Part shown: piece by piece, positions 27,905-38,883 of the stretch
How positions within the stretch are numbered: position 1 is the first letter of the stretch
Layout of the letters: each line of letters opens with the position of its first letter
DNA from: Brucella cytisi
GTDB taxonomy: Bacteria; Pseudomonadota; Alphaproteobacteria; Rhizobiales; Rhizobiaceae
Length of the DNA: 64,000 nt
Assembly: GCA_012103075.1 (NCBI GenBank)
Contig: JAAVLQ010000001.1
Location: forward strand, 1,426,001-1,490,000
Direction: 5' to 3'
Made by a program: the position numbers and the translations under genes
Notes under the pieces: generated by a model
The model's database searches: none
The model's input: the letters and a program-made list of their open reading frames with translations, nothing else
Told to the model about the DNA's origin: nothing

Positions 27905-29688
27905 TTAAACAGGCAAAGCGGCATCCAGAATCTGTATCTGAGGCGTGACCGAGCCATTCCAATGATTTAGTGACAGATTGCCTGCCACATGGACGCTCTG
28001 ACCGATATTGTTGAACAGGAACCGCCCCAGATCGCCTTCCGCCGCCCGGAAGGCGATGGCATTGACGCGCTTTCCATCCGCGCCACGCAACGCGACACGC
28101 ACATGATCGCGCCCCACGCCACGCACATCGGCCAATATATGATGCGGCAGCGCCAATATGGGCTGCGGATGCGCAGAACCGTATGGCCCAGCCTTCTGCA
28201 AGGCTTCATAGAGCGACACTGTTGCGCCCGATGCGGCCAGCGCGCCGTCGATGGACAGGCTCTGGTTCTCGCGCAAGCGCGAAACGATATGCGCCGATTC
28301 TTCTTCAAGATAAGCCCGCAACGCGCCGAGATTTGCGCGCTCGATGGTGATACCGGCCGCCATGGCATGGCCACCACCCTTGACGAGCAGCCCGCGTTCC
28401 ACCGCGCCCCGCACCAGCTTGCCGAGATCAAGCCCCATGATCGAGCGACCGGAACCCGATCCGACACCATTGGCGTTGAAAGCAATGGCAAAGGCTGGCC
28501 GCCGAGCCTTTTCCTTAAGCCGCGAGGCCAGCAACCCAACGATACCGGGATGCCAGCGGTCACTTGCCGTCACGATCACCGATGCGCCCGCACCGCCGGA
28601 TATTTCCAGCGAAGCTTCCGCTTCCGCCTCCATAAGCATCTCAGCTTCCATGGCCTGACGCTCCTGATTGAGCCGGTCAAGTTCCACGGCAATACGATCC
28701 GCCGTTGCGGGATCATCCAGCGTCAGCAATCGAGCGCCAAGCCCCGCATCGCCGATACGCCCGCCAGCATTGATGCGCGGCCCGATAAGATAGCCGAGGT
28801 GAAAGACATTGAGCGGTTCGCCAATGCGGGCAACGCGCGCCAAAGCCGCAAGGCCGACATTGCTCTGCGACCGCGCAACGACCAGTCCTTTGACGACGAA
28901 AGCGCGGTTCACGCCGGTCAACGGCACCACATCGCAAACCGTTGCCAGCGCCACCAGATCCAGCAGGAAAGAAGATCAGGGCCTGATCCCTTGCCGCGCT
29001 CACGCAGGATTTTGGTCACCTGTGCCAATGTCAGAAAGACCACGCCTGCGGCACAAAGATGCCCCTGCTGCGAAATATCGTCTTCCCGGTTGGGATTAAC
29101 GATAGCCATCGCATCTTCAGGCAGATCGCCGCCGACCTGATGGTGATCGAGCACGAGGACATCCGCTCCAGCCTGCTTGGCGGCTGTAATCGACGGTGCG
29201 CTGTTGGTGCCACAATCGACTGTGACGATAAGGGTCGCACCCTTGGCGACCAGATCGCGCATGGCATCGGGATTGGGGCCGTAACCTTCAAAAATCCGGT
29301 CGGGAATATAGATGGAGTGCTGAATGCCGTAATGTTTGAGAAAACGCGCCATCAAGGCGGAAGAACACGCCCCATCGACATCGTAATCGCCAAAAATGGC
29401 CACGGTCTCGCGACGCAGAATGGCATCGGCAATACGGCTTGCCGCATTTTCCATATCTGTGAGCGTCGCCGGGTCGGGCATGAGATTGCGCAGCGTCGGA
29501 TCGACAAATTCCGGCGCGTTTTCTACCGACACCCCCGCCCGGCAAGCACGCGTGCAACCAGATCGGAAATGCCGTGATGCTGCGCAATGGCAAAGCGCCG
29601 TATTGGCCTCACGCAGGCCAAGCCGGTCTACCCATTTCTGTCCGGTTGCGGATTGTTTTATTCCGAGGAAAAAGCGCTCTGTCGTCAT
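27905..29688 (-). CDS. recJ: Single-stranded-DNA-specific exonuclease RecJ
   Basis: 5'-3' exonuclease of DHH phosphoesterase type used in recombination and repair. 594 residues after repair. Motifs: FGDYDVDGACSSALMARFL, TVDCGTNS, LDHHQVGG, and the DHHA1 motif GGGHAMAAGI. Start MTTERFFLGIKQS. Three changes are needed: a gained base near 29593, a lost G near 29531-29536 (the two cancel), and a lost base near 28964. No damage to catalytic motifs. Confidence 0.94.
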
Positions 29689-29720
29689 AAGTTTCTAAAG
29701 ACACAAAAGGCGGCAAACGG

Positions 29721-30741
29721 TCAAGACAGACGATTTTTATCTCGCCAATCAGCAGGACTAAGCGACGTCACCCGTCGAAACTCGCGATTGAAGTTCGATT
29801 TGGTCTGAAATCCGGATTCAAACATTACAGCCGTTATAGAAGTGCCGGACTTTTGAAGCCGCCGACAAGCTTCGGCAATTCTATAGTCATTGATGAAGCG
29901 GGAAACATTCTTGCCTGTCAGCCGATTGATGGCTCCCGATATTTGACGTGTCGGAATGCAGGCGCGCCGCGCCAACCGCGATAGCGTCAGGTTCTCATCG
30001 AGAAAAAGTCTTTTGCTCAGTCAAGAGCGCTTCGATCTTGTCCAGAACATTGCGGTCTGCTTCCGCGTTTGGTTCGGGTGGTGCTGTTTCAAAATCCAGT
30101 TCCGGCGCGACTTTCGCGCGGGCTGCCACCAACGCTGTCAGGCCGATGAGAAACAGACCCAATAGATTGCCATTGCCGATGATCGCAGCCGCAGAATCGC
30201 CTTTCTGCCATTGGAAATCCAGAACCACCACCAGATCAAACAAGGCAGAAAGGCACAGCGATGCAGCAGCAATGACAAGAGCCCGATGCGCTGCCATCGC
30301 ACTATCCGGGCGTGCCGCATCCAATGCATCTGGACCAGAGCGCCCAAGCAACAACAGGGCAAATGCATAGCCAACGTAAAGTCCAATCAGCGCCAGATCG
30401 ATCAGACCCGGTGCAAAATATACAAGTGCAGCAACACCAAATGGCGGCAATACGTGAAACCAGCCAAGAACGCTATCGCCTGCTTCATCCCGATGGATCA
30501 GGCTTCTGAAACTCGTGAGCGTCAGCCCCGGCAAACAACTGGCCAGAACAGGTAAAACATAGCGGAGTTCTGTAACGCCATAACCCCAGCGCAGTCCTAC
30601 AATGAGGGATTGCAAGGCACTCAATCCCAACACGAAAAGGAAGGGGCGGTTCGCTCCGTTCCAACCGAAACGGTGCAGCAATACGGCCAGCAGTAACAGA
30701 AGCAAAAGTGTGGAGACGAATGGCAAAGGAATGAAAATCAT
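29721..30741 (-). CDS. Membrane-anchored AraC-family transcriptional regulator
   Basis: 339 residues after repair. The N-terminal 210 or so residues hold six to seven hydrophobic segments (FVSTLLLLLLLAVLLHRFGW, LIDLALIGLYVGYAFALLLL, LLGLFLIGLTALVAARAKV). The C-terminal 100 residues are an AraC helix-turn-helix (IPTRQISGAINRLTG, ITAVMFESGFQTKSNFNREF). One base is gained near 30002-30010 at the junction. It is divergent from an exported hydrolase gene 138 bp away, its probable target. The ligand is unknown. Confidence 0.87.
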
Positions 30742-30879
30742 AAAGCACACACGATCAATATGCAGACAACCGATCATGGCCGAAATCGCGATTAGAAACG
30801 ACCTGAATCATGATTAAGGACGCAACTCTCGCGAAAACAGGTGACGTTTTCCGTGTTCTGTCAACCACGGGAGATAACC

Positions 30880-31940
30880 ATGTTTCGTTTTCATATCGTC
30901 AGCGCCCTTCTCACCCTTTTTATCGCCGTACCCAGCCCGGGCCCATGATGTCGGCCAGCGAGAAATCAAAATCAGCGGCGCTGAACCGGGCCGCAATCTT
31001 GAAGTCAGTGTATGGTACCCAGCCGCAATCGATGGCAAAGCTACCCTTATCGGGGACAAATATAATTTTCAAAGGCGCTCCGGCTGTAATCGACGCCACA
31101 CCGGAAAAGGGTAGCTTCCCACTGCTTGTCATGTCGCATGGCTCCGGCGGCCGCGCTCAGGGTATGGCCCGGCTTGCAACCGAACTAATCAAGGCAGGCA
31201 TTATCGTCGCGGCCCCCAATCACCCCGGCACGACCAGCGGTGATTCCACCCCACAAGACACGCCGAAAATCTGGCAACGCACAGGCGACCTGTCAGCAGT
31301 AATCGATACGATGACTACAGATCCCGCATGGAGCGGAATAATCGACAAAAACAAGATTAGCGTTCTCGGCTTCTCGCTCGGCGGCGCCGCAGCAATGGAA
31401 ATTGCGGGGGCAAGAGCCAATCTCGAAGCTTATGCCCGTTATTGCGACACCTACGGCAAGTGGGACTGCGCATGGTATGCTGGCGGCGTCGGCTACCGAG
31501 ATGATAAGCAGATAAAAGTCGATAAAGTCGATCTACGCTCAGTGGACAAGAGCCGCTTCGAGCAATCCAATCTCGACCGCCGCATCGCGTCAGCCATAAT
31601 GATCGACCCCGGCCTCGCGCAAGCTTACGATGCACAAAGCCTTGCATCGATTTCAATTCCCATGAGCTTCATCAATCTTGGAGAAGTTGAGACAATCCCT
31701 CCGGGAGTGGTTGCCGATAAGCTGGCATCGATCACACCGCAGGGAACTTATGTCACTGTCGCTGGCGCAACCCATTTCAGCTTTCTGCCCGAATGCAAGA
31801 AAGGCGCTGCAGACCGGCTCAAATCTGCGAGTGAGGTAGACCCCATTTGCAGTGACGATGCCCGCCGTCCGCGTGCGGACATCCACGCGGATATCACAAA
31901 GCTGGTTCTGAAAGCATTGCAGTCTATGCCCAAAACCTGA
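30880..31940 (+). CDS. Exported alpha/beta hydrolase (dienelactone hydrolase / PAF-acetylhydrolase-like)
   Basis: 352 residues after repair. Signal peptide MFRFHIVSALLTLFIAVPS; oxyanion segment LLVMSHGSGG; nucleophile Ser in VLGFSLGGAAAMEIAG; acid near INLGEVE; His in AGATHFSFLPECKK. Two repairs are needed: at 30936-30941 an expected Ser-Leu-Ala (CCTGG) reads CCCGGG with a gained base, and a gained A lies near 31058-31060. The start at 30880 gives the signal peptide and follows GGGAGATAACC. Divergent from the AraC regulator. Confidence 0.82.
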
Positions 31941-31957
31941 GATAACGAGAACATGAC

Positions 31958-31986
31958 AAAGGCGGCATTTTTGCAATGCCGCCTTT
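31958..31986. terminator. Bidirectional terminator between hydrolase and glpX
   Basis: Perfect 12-bp stem aaaggcggcatt / aatgccgccttt with a 5-nt loop, between convergent genes. Confidence 0.88.
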
Positions 31987-32043
31987 GACTATTCTACGCT
32001 CAATCCTGCCAAGATTTAGGCTGAACCGTTCTCGCGCAATCCC

Positions 32044-33042
32044 CTAGAACTTGGACAGATCCTGATGCCTTGCCTTGATTTCACGCACCGTCTGCGAGCT
32101 TGAACGCATGACGATAGTGTGCGTCTGGATATAGTCGCGGGCAAACTTCACACCGGAGAGCATGTTGCCATCCGTCACGCCGGTAGCGGCAAAAGCACGT
32201 CGCCCTTGGCCATTTCTTCCAGAGAATAGACCTTCTTGGGGTCCGCAATGCCCATCTTCGCGGCACGAGCGATCTTTTCATCGGTATTGAGCTGAAGGCG
32301 GCCCTGCATCTGGCCACCAATGCAGCGCAGTGCTGCCGCAGCCAGAACGCCTTCAGGCGCGCCGCCAATACCGATATAGATGTCGATACCGGTTTCGTCC
32401 GGGTTGGTCGTATGCATCACACCGGCCACGTCACCGTCGCCGATGAGGCGGATGGCAGCGCCGGTCGCCCGCACTTCCTCGATCAAACGGGCATGGCGCG
32501 GGCGATCCATGATGCAGGCGGTGATTTCATTCGGCTTCACGCCCTTCGCCTTGGCGACGGACATGATGTTGTCCGTCGGGCTGGCATCAAGGTCCACGAC
32601 GCCCTTCGAGTAGCCCGGACCAACGGCGATCTTTTCCATGTAGACATCAGGCGCATAAAGCAGATTGCCCTTCTCGGCGATCGCGATGACAGCAAGCGAG
32701 TTCGGCAGATTCTTGGCGCAAATCGTGGTGCCTTCCAGCGGATCAAGCGCGATATCGACGTCCGGTCCCCTGCTTGGTGCCAACTTCTTCGCCGATATAG
32801 AGCATCGGCGCTTCGTCACGCTCGCCTTCACCGATAACAACCGTTCCGGCGATCGGAAGACGGTTCAATTCCTGACGCATGGCATCGACGGCGGCCTGAT
32901 CAGCAGCCATTTCGTCGCCACGGCCACGCAGCCTCGCCGCGGCGACCGCTGCACGCTCGGCCACGCGGACCAGTTCGAGTGTGAGAATGCGATCCAGTCC
33001 CCGGGCTAATCCATGCGGGTGCTGCTCTGCGGTCTTGGCCAT
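32044..33042 (-). CDS. glpX: Class II fructose-1,6-bisphosphatase GlpX
   Basis: Gluconeogenic phosphatase. 332 residues after repair of a gained G at 32766-32769 and a lost base in the run at 32191-32194. Motifs: [34 protein letters not shown] (metal site), [13 protein letters not shown] and the ending [10 protein letters not shown]. Start [11 protein letters not shown] at 33042. In related genomes I recall glpX next to hom and recJ; here other genes separate them. Confidence 0.94.
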
Positions 33043-33305
33043 TTGAACAAAGTCCTGAATTCGAATTGCGTGGACGCGGCACATGAAGCCCGCGATTGCC
33101 GCCTCTTATAGCGACACTGTGCAAACCTTTTGTCAAAGTCCCCGCCCCCTGCAAGGGCGAGAGAACTAAAAACAATGTACGCTCAAACTCTTAATCGATT
33201 TAAGCTATACACGCTTCGTTTCATCATGTCCGGGCCGGATGTGAACGCTCACACCCGACCAGAAGTTGCAGAAATTGTTAAACAACCAAAAGATGTTGCG
33301 GGCAA

Positions 33306-34825
33306 TCAGCTTCCGATTCCATCAAAGAAAAACTCCGGAGTTTCCACTTCGACCAGCTTTTTTCTTTCGATCATCCAGAAACGGTTGCCGACATTGCGAA
33401 CAAAACTACGGTCATGCGAGACGATCAGGCTCGCCGCCTCGTTGCGCAGCAGTTCCACCTCCAGCGCTTCCTGACCTTCGATATCGAGATGATTGGTTGG
33501 TTCATCAAGAATATAAAAGTTCGGATTGGTCAGTCGCAGAACCAGCATGGCAAGTCGCGCCTTCTGCCCGCCGGACAAACGTTCCAGCGGTTTGGCTTGC
33601 ATTTCAAGCGTCATGCCCGCCCCGGCCAGCAAGGATCGCGTCCGCTGGTCGCCAATATCGAACCTTCTTGCAATCGTCTCGAATGGCGTCCAGTTCGAGC
33701 GAAGTTCCGACAGGGCCTGATCGCTATATCCAAGCACCAGTGACGGCGTTGCCTTGATACCGGCTTGTGCCTGATCCGGCGCAAGGATGGCCTCGCGCAC
33801 GAGCGTCAGCAACCGAGTCTTGCCCATGCCATTGGCCCCAGCAGAACAATACGGTCGCCGGGATTGATCCAAAGCTGTCCTGTCTTGAAGAGACGCCGCC
33901 TATCGGGCGTGGCAATTTCGACCTGATCGAGAACAACCAGTGCCTTGGCGTGGCTGCCTCGACTGCTCAGTATGATCTTGCCGGCAGAGCGTTCCACATG
34001 CCCCGCCTTGGCGCTTTCCTCGATCTTGTCGGCCCGCGCTTTCAACTGCTTGGTCTTGATCACGAGCAGATCACTACCCGAATTGATGCCAATATTGTTG
34101 AGCTTCGCCGCCTGCTTGCGCAACTGCTGGACTGTTTTCATGTCCTTTTCAAATTGCCGGGCATCGGCCGCGTCGATTTCATCAAGCGCAACACGCGCCT
34201 GACTATATGGCAAGGCGAAAACCGGTGATTTTTCCGCCCGCAGAAACAGCGTTCGCTTCGTAACCGCATCAAGGAAAGCGCGGTCGTGACTGCTGACGAC
34301 CACCGCAACCGAACGCGGCAGCGCATTCAGCCAGTCTTCCAGCAACCGCACTTTTCAAGGTCCAGATGGTTGGTCGGTTCGTCGAGAAGAAGAACATCAG
34401 GTTCGGAAACCCAAGCGCGCGCCAGAAGTGCAAGCCGCTGCCAGCCGCCGCTTAACTGCCCTATGGGGCGCTGCCGCAGTTCTTCGGTGACGTTGAGGTC
34501 ATCCAGCACGATATCGGCGCGCCAGCTTTCATAATCGCGCGCTTCTTCGTCAAGCCCATCCAGCACAACCTCATAGAAACTGCGGTTCAACAGGTTTTCG
34601 GGCACATACTGGCTGACATAGCCGATCTTCAACCCGCGCGACTGCGTGATGGTGCCAAGTGTCGGATCGCCCTCCCCGACAAGGAGACGCAGAAGACTGG
34701 TCTTGCCGCGCCCGTTGGCAGCGACAATGCCAAGCCGCTCGCCCTCGCCTATAACGAGATCGAGATTGGCAAACAGAGGTTCATGAAGGGTCAGGGGAAA
34801 GATTCTGGATAGAAACAAGAGACAT
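33306..34825 (-). CDS. ABC-F family ATPase
   Basis: 506 residues after repair, with two ATP-binding cassettes and no membrane domain, which defines ABC-F. Cassette 1: ANGRGKTSLL, LSGGWQRLALL, LLLDEPTNHLD. Cassette 2: GANGMGKTRLL, LSGGQKARLAML, ILDEPTNHLD. The linker between them (DEIDAADARQFEKDMKTV) is charged and helical. Repairs: gained C near 34794-34797 (start then reads MSLVSIQNLSLTLH), lost base near 34352-34355, lost base near 33836-33839. ABC-F proteins act on ribosomes; some protect against antibiotics. The subfamily cannot be decided here. Confidence 0.9.
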
Positions 34826-35162
34826 GGCAATCAGTCCAATTCTGCCACGCACGAATGCCCGGTTTCCAAACCGTGACACGAATAGATGTGCTGGCGAATG
34901 TCCGGCAGCGGTTCAACGACCGCGCCTTCAGGAAAAGGCAGAATAAGACAGTGATTTCAGTCTTTTTCCGCCCTGCACAAGTTACTTATGCAGGGCAAAA
35001 TCGGGGCCGTGCTGACGGTGATGATCATGACGCGTCACATATCATCATACAGCCCTCCTTTTCCTATTTTGTCTCTTGAAACGAATTAAGCCGGATCAAA
35101 TCCGACCCGGCTTTCATAACAAAGGTGAATCCAACCTGCAAGAGAGGCAGTCACGCCGGTTC
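34826..35162. other. hom / ABC-F intergenic region
   Basis: 337 bp without a gene. A hairpin at 35089-35112 (agccgg / ccggct) lies after the hom stop on the minus strand and is a possible weak terminator. Confidence 0.45.
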
Positions 35163-36482
35163 TCACCCGGCGCGTTCGATGCGGATCATCTGCGGTTTAT
35201 CGACCAGATGATCGTCCTTGAGGATTGCTTCCAGCGCCTTCTTGACGGCTGCTTCAGTCGTCTCATGCGTGACGAGGATGACCGTCTTGATGCCTTCGTT
35301 GGCTGCGCCATCCATTGGTGGACGCTGGACAATCGATTCCAGCGAAATATCGTTTTCAGCCATGCGCTTGGCAATGGCCGCAAAAGCGCCAATACGGTCA
35401 AGGACGGTCAGGCGGATGAAGTAACCGCCCGCGTGCTTGCGCATCTTGGCGCGCTTGTAAGGCTGCAATGCCTTGGCAGGCGTGCCGAACACCGGACCAT
35501 GCTGGAAGCCCGGACGGCTCTTGGCGATATCCGCAACATCACCGATCACGGCGGAAGCCGTCGCATTGCCGCCTGCACCGGGACCGGAAAGCAAAAGCTC
35601 GCCCAGAAGATCGGTTTCGATTGCCACGGCGTTGGTGACGCCATGAACCTGCGCGATGACCGACGAGGTCGGCACCATCGTCGGGTGCACGCGCTGTTCA
35701 ATGCCCGTATCGGTCTTCTGCGCGACGCCCAGAAGCTTGATGCGATAGCCGAGTTCGTCGGCAGCGCGAATATCGGCCAGCGAAATATTGCTGATGCCTT
35801 CCAGATAGATATCGTCGGCAGCGATCTGCGTACCAAAGGCAAGGCTGGTCAGGAGCGCCAGCTTGTGCGCCGTATCATTGCCTTCGATGTCGAACGTGGG
35901 ATCAGCTTCGGCATAACCGAGGCGCTGCGCGTCCTTGAGACAGTCTTCAAACGAAATACCCTCTTCCCACATCCGGGTCAGGATATAGTTGCAGGTGCCG
36001 TTCATGATGCCATAGACGCGCGAAACCGTATTGCCGGTCAGCGATTCACGCATCGCCTTGATAACCGGAATGCCACCCGCAACAGCCGCTTCGAAATTGA
36101 GCAGAACGCCCTTGTCTTCGGCGATCTTGGCAAGCGCAACGCCATGGCGTGCAAGCAGGGCCTTGTTGGCGGTCACGACATGACGACCGGCGCGCAGAGC
36201 CGCTTCGACGGAAGCCTTGGCCGGACCGTCCTCGCCGCCGATCAGCTCGACGAAAACGTCGATATCGGCAGATTTGGCCAGTTCGACCGGATCGTCGAAC
36301 CGGGCAATACCGGAAAGATCGATACCGCGGTCCCGCGTGCGGTCGCGGGCGCTGACCGCCGTAACCGTTACAGGCTTGCCGCACTGGCGCGTGAGCATTT
36401 CGGACTTGTCACGCAGGATACGCAACACCGAAGCACCAACGGTGCCGAGCCCGGCAACGCCGATCCGTAATGCATCACTCAT
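35163..36482 (-). CDS. hom: Homoserine dehydrogenase
   Basis: NAD(P)H-dependent reduction of aspartate semialdehyde to homoserine, the branch point to threonine and methionine. 439 residues, intact. NAD-binding GVAGLGTVGASVLRI at the N-terminus, catalytic region GIMNGTCNYILTRM and FDIEGNDTAHKLALL, C-terminal ACT domain (GGYFIRLTVLDRIGAFAAIA), which in this family mediates threonine feedback. Start MSDALRIG at 36482. 80 bp after the aminotransferase gene on the same strand. Confidence 0.96.
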   Translation of the reverse strand: MSDALRIGVAGLGTVGASVLRILRDKSEMLTRQCGKPVTVTAVSARDRTRDRGIDLSGIARFDDPVELAKSADIDVFVELIGGEDGPAKASVEAALRAGRHVVTANKALLARHGVALAKIAEDKGVLLNFEAAVAGGIPVIKAMRESLTGNTVSRVYGIMNGTCNYILTRMWEEGISFEDCLKDAQRLGYAEADPTFDIEGNDTAHKLALLTSLAFGTQIAADDIYLEGISNISLADIRAADELGYRIKLLGVAQKTDTGIEQRVHPTMVPTSSVIAQVHGVTNAVAIETDLLGELLLSGPGAGGNATASAVIGDVADIAKSRPGFQHGPVFGTPAKALQPYKRAKMRKHAGGYFIRLTVLDRIGAFAAIAKRMAENDISLESIVQRPPMDGAANEGIKTVILVTHETTEAAVKKALEAILKDDHLVDKPQMIRIERAG

Positions 36483-36562
36483 TATATCGACCTTCTGTAT
36501 GGAGTGGCTTATCGGGTGGGATGCCACGGGCTGCATGATGCTGCCCGTAGCCTTTTGAAATA

Positions 36563-37785
36563 TTATCCGCGACGACCTTCGAGCGGTATCACATTCTGCA
36601 GGTTCTCATCCTTGGTGGAGAGGAACCGCTTGATGTTGCGCGCTGCCTGACGAATGCGATGTTCGTTCTCGACCAGCGCGATACGCACATAATCGTCGCC
36701 GTGTTCGCCAAAACCAATGCCCGGCGCAACGGCCACATCGGCCTGCTCGACCAGAAGCTTGGAAAATTCGAGTGAACCCAGTGGACGGAAGCGTTCAGGG
36801 ATCGGAACCCGTGCGAACATGGTTGCCGCTGGCGGCGGAACATCCCAGCCCGCCCGACCGAAGCTTTCGACCAGCACGTCGCGGCGCTGTTTATAGACAT
36901 TTCGCACATAGGCGATGTCCGAACCGTCACCATTCAGCGCTGCCGTCGCGGCAACCCGGATTGGTGTGAACGCACCATAGTCGAGATAGGACTTCACGCG
37001 GGTAAGAGCCGCGATCAGGCGCTCATTGCCAACCGCAAACCCCATACGCCAGCCCGGCATGGAAAACGTCTTCGACATGGAGGTGAACTCCACCGCCACA
37101 TCCATGGCGCCCGGCACTTCCAGCACCGATGGCGGCGGATTGCCATCGAAGTAGATTTCCGAATAGGCAAGGTCCGACAGGATGACGATGTCGTGCTTGC
37201 GGGCAAATGCGACGACATCCTTGTAGAAATCAAGCGTTGCTACATAGGCCGTCGGGTTGGACGGGAAATTCAGGATCAATGCGATCGGCTTCGGGATCGA
37301 ATGCTTCACGCCGCGCTCAAGCGTCGGAATGAAGGTATCATCCGGCTTGGCCTGAACTGAACGGATCACCCCGCCTGACATGATGAAGCCGAAGGAGTGA
37401 ATCGGATAGGTCGGATCCGGGCACAGAACCACATCGCCCGGCGCGGTGATGGCCTGCGCCATATTGGCGAAACCTTCCTTGGAACCGAGCGTGGCAACGA
37501 CCTGCGTATCGGGATTGAGCTTCACACCGAAGCGGCGCGCATAATATTGTGCCTGCGCGCGACGCAGCCCCGGAATCCCCTTGGATGAGGAATAACGATG
37601 CGCGCGCGGATCCTGCACGGCCTCACACAGCTTGTCGACAATGTTCTGCGGGGTCGGCAGATCGGGGTTGCCCATGCCCAGATCGATGATGTCGGCACCC
37701 GCCGCTCGCGCCGATGCCTTCAGACGATTGACCTGTTCAAAGACATAAGGGGCAGACGACGGACTTTATGGAATTCTTCCGACAT
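36563..37785 (-). CDS. PLP-dependent aminotransferase, AlaC/LL-diaminopimelate aminotransferase-like
   Basis: 407 residues after repair of one base lost near 37749-37752, which restores the start MSEEFHKVRRLPPYVF. Fold-type I features: MGNPDLPTP, NPDTQVVATLGSKEG, ILNFPSNPTAYVA, SDLAYSEIYFDG and the PLP lysine in SMSKTFSMPGWRMGFA. The family includes alanine and glutamate-pyruvate transaminases of AlaC type. It is directly upstream of hom, which suggests a link to amino-acid synthesis. Confidence 0.9.
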
Positions 37786-37904
37786 GATCCTGTTCCAGTG
37801 GAGGGTTGAACGTAATGGCGCGTATGCGCCGCAATGGAGCTATACACCTGTTCTCGAATCGGGTCGAGACGTGTTGCCGCGTCAAAGAACGCAGATTTCG
37901 TCTT

Positions 37905-37952
37905 TAGAGCACATCCCGAAAAGTGTGAAACGGTTTTCGGATAAGATGCGCG
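37905..37952. repeat. Dispersed intergenic palindromic repeat, copy 4
   Basis: agagcacatcccgaaaagtg ... cggttttcggataagatgcg. It is the short form also seen at 45949-45995. Confidence 0.7.
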
Positions 37953-37972
37953 CCAAAACCAAGGAAGAGGAT

Positions 37973-38320
37973 TTACTCTTCCCCGCTTTCGATCTGTTTC
38001 AGGGTAGCGTCCGTTTCCTGCTGCGCCTGCTGACGCAAGCTCGCAGCCTCGGCGGGCGTGAAGCCGGCGCCGGTGCCTCTGGATGCCGCCAGACGCGTGC
38101 GGTCGGCATCAAGCTTGGTTGTAAGCTGCTGCTTTTCTTCTGCGGTGATCTGCGTGGTCGCAGCCTTCGGCATATGGCCGAATGTGGGGAAAACACCGGT
38201 GCGCGAAGCACCTTCCTGCGGCGTACCCTGAAACTCTTTTCCGCCCGCGCATGCCGTGAGCATCGCCGCCGCCGTTGCTGCCAGCAAAAGATTGGCGATC
38301 TGCCGCGTGCGATTGGTCAT
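37973..38320 (-). CDS. Small lipoprotein
   Basis: 115 residues from ATG at 38320. Signal peptide ending in a lipobox (LTAC followed by AGG), so probably lipid-anchored. The rest is short and polar with a C-terminal helix (EAASLRQQAQQETDATLKQI). No family recognised. Intact. Confidence 0.7.
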   Translation of the reverse strand: MTNRTRQIANLLLAATAAAMLTACAGGKEFQGTPQEGASRTGVFPTFGHMPKAATTQITAEEKQQLTTKLDADRTRLAASRGTGAGFTPAEAASLRQQAQQETDATLKQIESGEE

Positions 38321-38883
38321 GTTTCTGTTCCCGGTTAATGCCGCATAAGGTGCTGTTGGCCACAACACCAGACAAAGATAAAGCAATTGCGAAGGGATAG
38401 CACCAAGTCGAGGCACCCTGTCAACAAGTGAGTGATGTAAATCGGAAATTCGCCTTGCCGTGAAGCCGGATCAGAGCTCGCAGACTATCGTGCGCGACGG
38501 ATAAGAACGGTGAATGTAACCAATGGTTACATAAAGTAATATTTCGTTATTGGCGAATATTCCGCACGGACCGCGAAGTCTTTTAACTCTAAATGCGCAT
38601 CAATAGTTGCGCTCGGCGATTAAAAACTTAAAAATTGGTAACCAATTGCCAATCAGGCGATTTGTCCAATACAGCGAAATGACAGTCATAACTCTGAAGT
38701 GACCATCATAACACGCTGATATTTCTGAATTTCTCTCCCGACACGAACAGTCGGGAGCTGTGGGGACGATAGCCATCAGGGGATGATGTCAGCCTCGCAC
38801 GGGAGAGCCGATCTCCCGAAACCGTAGGCTCGAATGGATTCGGGTCGCCAAACTGGTCAGGGAAATCGAGCTGGAGCAGACTG
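38321..38883. other. Long intergenic region upstream of the M15-like gene
   Basis: 563 bp between divergent genes with no gene seen. The left part is AT-rich (38510-38700). The right part holds two hairpins: 38732-38754 (ctcccgac / gtcgggag) and 38800-38818 (gggaga / tctccc). They lie in the likely 5' leader of the M15-like gene, 65-150 bp before its start, and could be regulatory. Confidence 0.5.
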
